NCBI GenBank assembly: GCA_018818425.1
Contig: JAHISB010000005.1
Coordinates: 1 to 52,766 of the forward strand
Direction of reading: 5' to 3'
Length of the DNA: 52,766 bases
Source of the DNA: Patescibacteria group bacterium
GTDB lineage: Bacteria; Patescibacteriota; Patescibacteriia; UBA1558; UBA10009
Shown in pieces: positions 36,743-48,100 of this stretch (within the stretch, counting starts at the first letter, position 1; every line of letters begins with the position of its first letter). A program made the translations under genes and the position numbers. The notes under the pieces were generated by a model. The model made no database searches and had not been told where the DNA came from. It worked only from the letters and a program-made list of their open reading frames with translations.

Positions 36743-36841
36743 TCACTGAAAACGCTGACAGTTCACAGATTACTCACCGATAACTCACAGACATCAGTGA
36801 AATATTCGCGCAAATCAGTGAGCTGTCAGCGTTTTCAGTGA
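36743..36841. repeat. 19-bp perfect inverted repeat with internal TCAGTGA repeats
   Basis: TCACTGAAAACGCTGACAG 36743-36761; CTGTCAGCGTTTTCAGTGA 36823-36841. Confidence 0.85.
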
Positions 36842-36903
36842 TTCATCTGTCTGGCACGCTGGTGAGTCAAATAAACAATTCTTAATTTTCTTAACGATTT
36901 CAT

Positions 36904-38238
36904 TTATTCTTCCGGTTCTGGCTCCGCCTCTGGCGCAATAAACATAAAACTCTTCAAAAAAAGCTGGTAAGTAGTCTGAAAATTCATCTGATTGCCGGTG
37001 CCTATATTATAAGTAATGGCGTAAATTTTTGTTCCCGCCGCTAAATAAGAAGTCAGGCCGTCGGGTGTTTGAATAGCCGGCAAACCATCGATAATCAAAC
37101 TGTTAATCTCCGAAATGTCAACTCCGGGGTTAAGGTTGGAATACCAGTTATAAGCAGAAAGGGTCAGAGGATTTTCCTGAACAATAATTTCCACAAACTC
37201 GCCGGTTGAGGAGGTAAAAATTATTTCTTTGTTGTCAACGGTCAAACTTCTGGCCACCCAGGCCTTGGGATAAAGCAAGGAGTAGTTAAAAACCGGATTT
37301 TGATACACTTCTATCAGCCCTGAATCCATTAATCTTCCTCCGGCGACAGTGGGATCATAAAAATTAAGAATCTCGGCGGCATCGGTATAACCATCGCCGT
37401 CAGTATCGGCCAGGGCTGAATCAGTCTGGTAAATATTCTCCTCAATATCTGTTAATTGGTCGCCGTCGCTGTCTAAACCCATTGTTGGCTGAACTATTTT
37501 CCCGGGGATAGCGGGAATGCTGGGCAAACTATTAATATTTTGATTCTGATTAAGGTTAGAATTAAGATTGGCGTTTTGCTGTTCGGCGAATTCATCCTGG
37601 GTTATTAATTGACTGCTGCTGACAATGTATTCGCCGGCCGAAAGTTTTACCGAGCCCAAAACCCCGCCTGTCTCCAGTTCAAACTTCAGGTGATAATCTA
37701 ACTGATCATTGGCTGACTCGTATTCATAATCTTGGCCGCCGGGCGCAGGGTTAAGCGGCATTTCGATTAAGTAATCGCCCACTAAAGTTTCTAAAGAATT
37801 GGGATAAACATTTTGTTCAGAAAAATATAGAGAAAGGGCGGTTTTGATGCTGATAATATCTTCTAAGCGCTGGAGGTCTCTTTTTTGCGGATTATCTAAA
37901 TTTTGATTGGTATTTGAATTATCATTAACAGAGGCCTGATTGACCAAAGGTTGCTGCGCCAGCGGCGGCAAGGGCTGGGGCGCGGACTGTCTGCTTAAAA
38001 AAACTACCGCCACAGCAATAACGCCGCCCAAAACAACAAAAGTTAAAATACCCAAAACTAAAAAGCTTATTTTCCTCTCCTTTTTAGGGGCTCTCGCCGG
38101 CTTTAAAAACTTATCCGGCATAGTATGAATATCTGCTTCCAAAATTTCTGCCGGCTCTTCGTTATTAGACATCTCGGAGGTAGTTTGAAGATTAGTTTCT
38201 TCTTCATTCGCCGCTATATTGTTTTGAGGATTAAACAT
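36904..38238 (-). CDS. membrane-anchored protein with TSP3-like calcium repeats
   Basis: TM segment; DSDGDQLTDIEENIYQTDSALADTDGDGYTDAAEI. Confidence 0.75.
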   Translation of the reverse strand: MFNPQNNIAANEEETNLQTTSEMSNNEEPAEILEADIHTMPDKFLKPARAPKKERKISFLVLGILTFVVLGGVIAVAVVFLSRQSAPQPLPPLAQQPLVNQASVNDNSNTNQNLDNPQKRDLQRLEDIISIKTALSLYFSEQNVYPNSLETLVGDYLIEMPLNPAPGGQDYEYESANDQLDYHLKFELETGGVLGSVKLSAGEYIVSSSQLITQDEFAEQQNANLNSNLNQNQNINSLPSIPAIPGKIVQPTMGLDSDGDQLTDIEENIYQTDSALADTDGDGYTDAAEILNFYDPTVAGGRLMDSGLIEVYQNPVFNYSLLYPKAWVARSLTVDNKEIIFTSSTGEFVEIIVQENPLTLSAYNWYSNLNPGVDISEINSLIIDGLPAIQTPDGLTSYLAAGTKIYAITYNIGTGNQMNFQTTYQLFLKSFMFIAPEAEPEPEE

Positions 38239-38270
38239 ATTTATTTAAACAATTTAGTATAATTAAAACT

Positions 38271-39107
38271 CTACTCAAAATTAGCTTCTAACAATTTGCC
38301 AGGTCCGTCGGGGTTATAGCCGGCCGTAACTTCAGCGCCATCTAAATAGCCGTCTTGATCGGAATCCGGGTCCAAGGGATTGGTTTTATAAACTTTTACC
38401 TCCTCTTTGTCGAACAAGCCGTCGCCATCGCTATCGGGCTCGGCCGGGTCGGTTCCATAAGTTTCTTCTTCCAAATCAGTTAAGCCGTCTTTATCGGAAT
38501 CTAGGGTTATAGCTTTCTCGGCTGCCTCCGGAGCTGGTTGATTAACCGGGACTTGATTAATGTTTTGGCTGGAATTTACATTAATTATATCATTATTAGT
38601 GTCCTGATTCAAAACTTCCGGATCAATTTGATTTAAATTTAACTGGGGGACTTTAAAATCGTTAGAGGCAAAAAATTTACCATAAAAGATATAGCCGCCA
38701 TAACCAACCACGGCCACCACGGCCACGGCTAAACCCAGGGCTAAAAACCTTTTGCCCCCGCTCTTTTCTTCTTCAACATCATCGGGTAATTTGGTTAACG
38801 GCTCTGGCGGCCCGGCCGGTGTTGGGCGAGCTGGCATTTTAGGGGCCAGAGGCGGCTTCTCCGAAGGCGGTTGAGCCATTTTATCAGTTTCGGCAAAAAT
38901 GTCTTCGGTGCCCGGCATGGTCCCGGCCGGCCTAGCCGTTGCTGATGGCTGCCCGGCCGGCTTTTGATTATTAAATGTCGTTGACTTGAATCCGGCGGTA
39001 TCATCTAAGGATGGCGGCATAGACTGGACCGGCGTTTTTTTGTCTACATCATCAGACGTAGTTGGGTTAGTTTTATTAGACGAGATAGATTGATTTTGAT
39101 CGAACAT
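38271..39107 (-). CDS. membrane-anchored TSP3-repeat protein
   Basis: DSDKDGLTDLEEETYGTDPAEPDSDGDGLFDKEE...DSDQDGYLDGAE. Confidence 0.8.
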   Translation of the reverse strand: MFDQNQSISSNKTNPTTSDDVDKKTPVQSMPPSLDDTAGFKSTTFNNQKPAGQPSATARPAGTMPGTEDIFAETDKMAQPPSEKPPLAPKMPARPTPAGPPEPLTKLPDDVEEEKSGGKRFLALGLAVAVVAVVGYGGYIFYGKFFASNDFKVPQLNLNQIDPEVLNQDTNNDIINVNSSQNINQVPVNQPAPEAAEKAITLDSDKDGLTDLEEETYGTDPAEPDSDGDGLFDKEEVKVYKTNPLDPDSDQDGYLDGAEVTAGYNPDGPGKLLEANFE

Positions 39108-39150
39108 ACTTTTTTTAGTTAAGGTTTATATATAACATTGCTATTTAAAA

Positions 39151-42100
39151 TTACTGCTGCGAATCATAAACCTGAAATAAATCGTAACGAAAAGTAGTGT
39201 TGGCCCAATTGCCTAAACCGACCTGGCCAGCGCTAAGAATTTTGTCAGAACTGTCATCAACCGCCTCGATATTCCAAATAGTTGGCATTACTGTTCCGTA
39301 CAGCCACCAGCGGGTTTTTATACTAACCTGACCGTTAATAGTCTTGATATCAAACAGAACCCACCATTTACTACAATTAATGGCATTATCCCAACCTAAA
39401 TCATCACCCTCTATGCCTTTTTCGCCAATATTGGTCCTTCTGATTTGTGTCTGTGTTGGTTCACTGCCACTATATCCTGGACAAGTAACAGGATAGGTGG
39501 GAGATCCAGCGCCAAGATAAAAATCATTCCACCAAGCATAATATTCTTGATCTTCACTGCTAAAATTAGGATTGCGTCTGGCTAAAACCATAGCATCCCA
39601 ATTATCAAAAGCACCTGGTTCTCCTGGCGTATTGCCAAAATCAATCAAAGTTAAAATAGAAACATTGGCTTGATTAACATAAGTAGTTTTCACCCTATAA
39701 TCCCTAATATACCAGCCACTGCCTGTATCCACGCTCTCTAGCACCATATTATTTGGGTCATCTGGGTCCAGCACGTTCTGCCAGGTGACCGAACCATCGT
39801 CTCCTGAACCTGCATACCCTATCTCCCAATGTTCATCAGTAAAAGTCTGATCTTCAAAATCATCAGTAAAAATAGGTGTACCCAATCCTTCAATGGCCGT
39901 ACAGTCGGCATTGCAAAAGCCTACCTGGCCATTATATATGCCATCATCGCAAACTTCGCCAGGATTGATAACGCCATCGCCGCAGATGCTATTTATTTCA
40001 CAGATATCATCAGTTACGGAACAAATCTGCTCATAATCAGGATAAGAAGAACTGGAACAATGATAGCCGTCATCGCAATGAATTTCACAACTTCCTGAAT
40101 TACAAACCGGGGCGCCATGGCCGCCGGCATAGTTGCAAACCTGGCCGCCGGCGCCGTAACAGCCGCCACAGTTAAAGATATTAATATCGGGATTAACTTC
40201 ACAGCCGTCGCCGGAGTTGGCATTGCAGTCCAGCCATCCCGTTTCGCAAATAAAGCTACTGCAGTCTGGGTGACAATTTGTATGAGGTGGTGTGCTAGTA
40301 CCATCGCAAACTTCAGCACAACTGGCTGTGCCTTCTGTGATATTATTGCCGCATTGGCCTTGATAAGGACACCCGCTATCACATATCCTTTCACAAGCAA
40401 ATAATTGCGGAGTGGATCCACATTGTATTGGTCCGTAGTTTTGGCTAGTACAGCTCCACCCTAATAAACCAGTGTTGCCATCACAGTCTTCATAATTAGC
40501 TTGAATGATTTGGTCCCCGCACCAGCCGCCAGTATCCTGGCAGGAAGCGGCGCACTGATACTGTTCCTCTTCAGTTGAATCGCTTGGCAAGCCATGGGCC
40601 CAGCCCGCGCCGCTAACGGCGCCTTTATCGCACTCTTCGCCATAAGGAGTTTGCATAGTAGTATCGCCGCACCAGCCGCCAATATCCTGGCAGGAAGCGG
40701 CGCCGCTGTTGGGAGCGCCGCAGGCATACTGATCATAACTGGCAGCGCCTCCGCCAAAGCCCTGGTTGCCGGACGGCGCGGAAATATCACAACCTTCCCA
40801 AGGAGTATTCAAACTGCCGTTGCCGCACCAGCCGCCGGATTCTTGGCAGTTGCCAGAGCAAAAATACTGGCTGCCGGCGCTGCTGTACTGCGGCTGGCCA
40901 TTGGCAAAGCCGCTATTAGGAGCTTGCGCATTATAGTCGCATTCTTCATCAACAGAAACATTATATAAAGAAGAAGTATTTAAAACCCCGTCGCCGCAAT
41001 AGCCGCCGCAACACTGGTTAATGGTCATGCCGCTACAACCAGGAGCGTTGGCAAAGCTTAACCACTGGCAGGAAAGCTGGTCGCAGCCCACCGCTCCCGG
41101 ATTATACCAATTGTGACCGGGAGCGCAGTAAGCGTAACTCATGCCGATTTCGCACTGCTCGGGCGGAAAAACAAAGCCATCGCCGCACACTCCGGCTAAA
41201 ACTTGAGAGGTGCAAACAGCCACATTGGTTAGTGATAAATCTATATGGGAATCAATATATTCAATAGAAGCCATATTGGCCGGCAGCCAGTTGATGGTCT
41301 CTTCCATTTTGGCAGATAATTGATAGTCAAAAGAAGCTAGATTCTGATAAGCGTAGAAGTAAGAACCCTCATCGCAGGCAAAACCGCCCTGGCCGCCATT
41401 GGCTTCCGGGTTCCAGCAGGTTTCGGGGTCGTAACCGCAGTTGCCGCCAGCAGTCTGCAGCACCGCCTCATCAACATAAAAAGCTGCCTGGCCGGTAAAG
41501 GAATGTAAATAGATTCTAACAACAGGAGCGGGCTCTATATTCTCTGATGGGGTGATTAAACGATTCTTTAATTGAAACCAGCCGGTAAAATCTGGCGGAG
41601 TAAACCACTGGTTGCCATAGTTATCGCCATAATTTGCATTTGCAAAAGTTAACTTAGCTCTATTGGGCGCTTCTAGGTAAACCCAAGCGCTCAATTCGTA
41701 AGTGGTGTTAGGAATTAAGGAAACAACATCGCTATAAATTCCCGCATCTAAAGCAGGGGCGGACACCAAAGCTGATTGATTTCCCTCGTGAATAAACTGG
41801 GGCTCGGTGTTAATAACTGCTGTGACGCTGGCTTCTGCTGTCCAGCCGGTTAAGGGAGCCGCTTCTTCGAATCCTCCGTTAATCAAAGTCGGCTCCTGGC
41901 ACTCAATACAGCTATTAAAAATATTAAGGGGGTCTGCGGGCATGCCTATGCCCAGTTCCGGCGCCAAAGCTTGATTCCAAGAGGGCCACTTGCTGGTAGA
42001 CATGCCCGGCACAAAAGTGCCGGCCAGCAAAGCTGGATAGCTGCCGCTATGGTTAGCTTGATAATTATCCAGAGCATTGGCCACAGCGGAAAGCGCTACT

Positions 42101-45100
42101 AATCTATTCATATCTCTGATAACTTTTTGTTTGTCTTGGCTGTTATTGATATCAGTGTTAAACTCCCAGCTTTCTAAAAGTTGGTTGATAATTTCCATAG
42201 TCTCCGGCGCAGTGTTCTGATTATAGGATAAAAGATAAATATTAGTGTAATAATGATCGTCGCCAAAAATACAGTCGCCGCAATCAGGTGGCGAGTAGGT
42301 TTGGGTGCAGGTGTAACTTTGACTAAGGTTTGTACAATAGCCAATATCATCAGGAATGCCATTGGCCGCTCCCACATAAGTTGTCCGGCCGTCTTGAATG
42401 GCAGGGTAGCCATCTATGGTTTGAGTAAAAGGACTGCCTTGATTCTCAATGTTTTGCTGATACCAACTTAAGGGGGTAAGATGAAAGGCGTTTTCATAAA
42501 TTCTTAAACCAATAACATCGCCGGTGGTTGGCACGGGGATTAAATATTCTCTCAATAATTCATCGGCCAAGGGATTATTAGAAAGATAACTACTGATAAA
42601 CTCGCCTTCAATAAATTGGCTTTCATCCAATGCTGGCAAATCATCGCTGACGCCTGAACCGCCGGCGTCGCGGCAGTATCTTAAAGCAAAACTATAATCG
42701 TCATCAATATATTTTGGCGCTTCAATATTGCCTAATTCTCTTTCGGGCCAGGGGTTTTCGCATAAATCAACAATGGCTTTGCCGTCAGCAGTAAGATTAT
42801 TAGTCTGATAAACCGATAAAAATTCAGCCGTCAAAGTAATAGCGGTTTCGCCGGAATTATTTTGCGCTCCCACTATGGAATAACTCTGTTCATTATCATT
42901 ATATAAAATACCGGCAATAGCTGGATCGGCCGAAGTCCACGACCAGCTCCAATAATAACCAGCGGGAGGCAGGCCGGCTACCCGAGCCAGCTCCTGGCCA
43001 TCGCTGTTATAGCCATGGGCATAATAAACTTTATCGCTATCGTAGACAGAATCAAAATTACTATTGCCAGGCTCGGTAACATTATCTGTTTCATCGTCTT
43101 CGGGAGTTAAAAAGAGCCACTCATCGGATAAACCAAAATCATCGGTAGCCACCGTAACAAAATCCAGCTCGCAATAAGCGCTGCCGGTTTCAAAGGAATA
43201 AACAAAATCATCGCCCTCGTTAGAATTTTCCAAAGGCCAGCCCGCGGCAGATTTAATGCCGGCCGCCCCGCCTTTAACTTTAACCTGAACAGGAGAATCT
43301 GCCGGCAGAAACTGGTTTAAATTAAACTTAACCGTGCTGTAAAGAGGACCATTCTCCATTGCCCACTCGCCATATTCATCTAAGGGGCACCAGTAACCGG
43401 TATAAACCGGCTGGGCCTGGGCTCTGGGCCAGACAAAGTTATAAATGGAATTGAATAACTGGCCAGCAAAGCTATTAATAAATCTGGCTAATAAAGCATC
43501 AAAGATGAAATTCTTTTTCTGATTATTATTCTTATTATAGTTATAAGCAACGGCGGAACAATTGGCCACTTTAGGTAAATTATCAGCGCCCCAAGTTGGA
43601 AAACTAACAAATTCCATATCATGGCCATAGGAAGATGAATCAGTTGCTACTGTCCCTTGTCCATCATCCAGCTCCCAAAGCCCCGCGGCATAGCTTGATA
43701 AATCAGGAGAAACAGAGTTGGGGTAGCGGTAATTAAAATCAATCAAATCTTCAATATTAGCAGGCAGAGCGTTAACGCCAAATTTGTAAAAACGGACCGC
43801 GGCTATAGAGCCGGCAAAACTGCCTTCGGCAACTTCGCCGCGTCCAATCTTGGCATCGTAGTCATTAACTATGCCTTCCAGACCAGCCAAATTGGCTGAT
43901 TCAGCATCTAATTCTCCATCAAGATATAGTTTAAAAGTATCATCTTTATCTGCCACCGCTACCAGATGATGCCACTCGTTAAGGGATAAATCGCTTCCTG
44001 TTTGACTTACCCCATCACCGCCATCGGCTAAACTAAAATAAAGTTTACCCGTAACCGACCGCTTGAGCCGCCAGCCACTTTCTGAATTAGCATAGCCCTT
44101 TTTGCCAATAATAACTCTTTCGCCCAAGCCAGTAATTTTCACCCAGGCCTCGACCATAAAATCTTCCAGGCCGGGATTCAAATTGGCAGAACCAGCCGCT
44201 GCTATCATCAAATAATCATTAGTGCCGTCAAAAGTAAGAATATTATCCTCCTCGCTAAAGGGATCTGGAGTATTATAGTTGACGGTAAAGGTATCGCTGC
44301 TGACTGTTTGCTCATCTAAATGTTTATTGAATTTAACGCTGAGCAAAGAGTTGAGACAAATGTTCTGACTGCCGTCAACCGGTTCGGTCTGGATAACCGA
44401 GGGGCCTTTGAGTTTCGGCTCAACTGTTAACTGCGCCGGGGTACTGGTAACATGCTCTTGAATAACTTCGCCTTGACTCATAACCTCATTAATAGTGGCG
44501 GTGATATCTGTGGCTACGGTAGTGGTGCCATAAACAGTCCTGGGAATAGCCCCGACCGCATAGCGAAAACGGTCATTATTATAAGGCGGGCTGGTATAAG
44601 CGGTTAAATTGGCCACCTCGGGCTTTTCCGCCTGCCAGTCATCCATCTCGTTGGATAAGGGGTTGCTATTGGCAGCATAAGCCGTGGCTTGCCAGCCCAC
44701 TGTTTCGTCTTCAAAAATAACGGCCTGGGAAGAGGTGGGAATATCTAAAACATTGATATAAATATTTTCTACCGCGCAAAGTTCAGCGCCGGTATTAAAG
44801 CTCCAATAGCACTGCTCGCTAGCTGCCGACCAGGATAATCCAGAATTTACACATTCATTCTGACCCAGATGCTTACTGCCGTAAACAGACTCTATGCCGC
44901 CAGAGCCGCCTTTAACATAGGCCTGATAGGCAGAGTTAGCCGTTAAATAATCATTGGGTATAAATTCGTATCTTGATCCTCCGCCGCTGACAATCCATTG
45001 GCCGCTAACCAAAGCGCCGCTGCCAGCTTCGGTCACCGCATCGGGAAACTGCGGCGGATCGTTGACTCCCGCCTTGATTGATTCGCTGAAATCAATTTTA

Positions 45101-48100
45101 ATTATGGCATTTAAACAAACAGGCGGCGGGCTCTGCGGCTGATGATCGGTGATAAGCAAAGGTTCTAAGGGGCCGCCTGAATCGGTAACCACTTCCACCA
45201 GGCCGCTGCCAATATAGCTGTTGGAGCCAATGAGAGCGGCGGCATTAATATTGGTTTGGCCATCGCCTGCCGAAGTTACTGTTTCATACTGATTAATAGA
45301 GCCGGCAATTAAAGCCACGCTGGGATCGGCCGAAGACCAGCTCCAATTATTAACGGGCAGACTTAATAAAATACACTGCTCGCCTGCTAAATTAGCAATA
45401 TAATTTTCGGCCTCGGGAATAATAACAAACTTTTTGTAAGCGGGGAAAATCTGAAGAGAAGATACTTCATCGCAAACTTCATCTCCTGTTTCAAAAGACC
45501 AGCTGTTAGGACCGGCCAAGGGCATCTGTTCTAAACTGTAAACATTATTTAAGGTGACTGTATATGCTGAATCGGCCGCCAAATATAAAACGGGATTGGG
45601 AGTAAAGGTAAAGCCGTTTAAATTAGCGGTTAGCTGGCCCAAAACCTGATTAGAATCTTGGTCTTCAACAATAATATTGGCATCAGTTAAAGTGGTGATA
45701 TCCATATCTATGGGCAGGCCCTGGTTATTAACAAAGCGGGCCTGAATAATGGCGTTGCGGCAAACATTGGTTGAGCCGGAATAAGGATTAGGCGAAGGAT
45801 AAAGCGGCACACTTTCATCACAGCTATTATCAAACTCAATATACGGACTGGGCGGCACAATGTTTAATTCGGCTGTGCCGACTAAAGGCGTAAGCAGGGG
45901 CTCAAATTGAGGCGGGTTGCCCGTTTGGTAATGAGTAATTTCGGCTGTTAATGAGCCGAGGTCCGGAAACCTAAGTAAATCATCTGCTGTAATATAGGCG
46001 TACCTGTCATCATCAACTGGCGCTGTAATAAGGGTGTATTTTGTGGCCGGCGACTGGGACGAGCCATTAATGGTTTCTTCTGATTGCCAGTCCCATAAAA
46101 AGGTATCCGGACAAATAGCGCAAACGCCGCTGTCCTGGCAGCTGCCTGAGTAATTAACCTGGTCATCTCGTTCTATCGGATCAGGTGTATCAGGCCAAGG
46201 AGGATTTTCCAGCCTGTAACGCGGATTGACTAATACAGTGTCTGGAGTACAGGCTTCCTCTGTAAGCCTGGTTCTAAAATGCCATTCAAAGGAATCATTC
46301 ATTGATCCGCCAAAATAATTAAAATTCAAATTATTCTCCATAGGATAGCCCTCGGCCTCGCTGATTAAGCCGTTGGTTAAAATAACCCTGTACCAAAAGC
46401 CCGGCAGAAAATCGTTTTGGGGCCTGACCTCTACATACTCCTGTGAATTATTGTCATAAAAAGGATAACCAGCAGCATGATTACCTGATGCCAGAGGACC
46501 GCAGACAGCTTCGACAAAAGGTAGATTTTCTTGGGTAGAGTCGCCATTGCACCGCTGGATAATATAGGTAGGGTTAGGACTGCCAATATAGTTATAGGCA
46601 AAGCTGGTATCTGCCATATCAGTATTAAACCTGACCCCTAAAACCTGGTTAACATAAGCGGCATTATAGCCCAGTAAAGGTTCCGGGGGCGGTGTCGGCG
46701 AAGCTTGCTGATTATTGCAGTTGCCGTTTTCCAAAACCTGGGGCACATAGCAGTCGGCGCAGGTTTCGAACTGCCACTGGTAATAGCCAAAATTGCCGGT
46801 AAAGGTCAGTTCGCCTTCTTTAACTATAAAGGACCAGGAGCCTGAAGCAATGGGCTGGCAGGTTCCCTGGGTCAGACCTCCTGGTATTAGGCAGTAAAGA
46901 TTCTGCTGACATTGATTGTTATTAATACAGGGATCGCCAGCGCCTCCAGTATAGTTTCTTTGAACTAAAACCTCTCCGGTGCTGGCGCCAACAGGAACAG
47001 TGAGCTCAAAAATATCAGCTTCACCCACTCCGCCTAGATTGATATTAGTATAAAAGCTTGGATTATTTAAAAATTGTGTTGAAAAATTCACCCAGGAATC
47101 TTCAAAATATTCACCAACGATTTCCACAGGATCGCCTTCATAGCCTTCCTGGGGATACAGGCTGCAGATGCCGGGGAATAAAGGAGCATTAGGATCATAG
47201 TTAAAATCATCGCTAGAGGTGGCTCTTTCGCCGTCTTCTCTGATTACGGTAATAGGGCCAATAGTCATTAATTGGTCATCCGGAACCTTAACTACAATAA
47301 AGTTATCATGCCAAAAGTCAGTACCGCACTCTGCCGGGAAGTCATCAAAGTCAACTGGGATGTTATTGAACTCCACTGAACTTTGACCTGCTATATAGGT
47401 GCCAAAATTGCCGCCGTAAATAGTAACATACTGGCCGGCCGGACCGCTGGCAGGTATAAAATTAGTAATAAACGGCTGGCCGCCATAACCAGACGGCTGA
47501 ACCGCAAAAACCAGAGGGTTGCTCTCTAAACTATTGACAATAACCAAAACAGGGACCTGGCCTTGGCTAAGATTAGGCACGGTTCCTTGGGCCTGAATAC
47601 CGCTTAAGAAATTTTGATTATTAGCGGGGATATTATTGGGCGGCGAACCAAATTCAATAGATTGAGGCAGTCCGATATTAAGATTATTGCCGTCAAGAAC
47701 AAAACCGTCTTCAAACTGGCCAATGGCCGGGGTAACCAAACATAAGCCGGGCCGCTGCAGGCCGCTTTGAGTAAAAGTCAGAACCGGGCCGTAGTTATTA
47801 TTGGTAGTTTCGGTTAAATAAGCAGGCGGAGCATAAGGATTAACCGCTCCTAATTCAATATAGTAGCCATTTGTGTTTTGAGAAATATTAGGCACCACCA
47901 CAATCACTTGAGTATCTTTCCAATTATCGCTGCAGGCAGGGTTGACTGAATCAGGAAGTTGAGCTGGATAAGAAAGCCCCCCTGGATCCTTATCGACAAA
48001 ATAAACCTCGCCCGGCGTAGCGCCAAAACCCTGGCCGCTGATGGTGACAAAATTACCCGGCGCTCCGTCGAGCGGGCTGATATCTTGAATAAGGGGCAGA

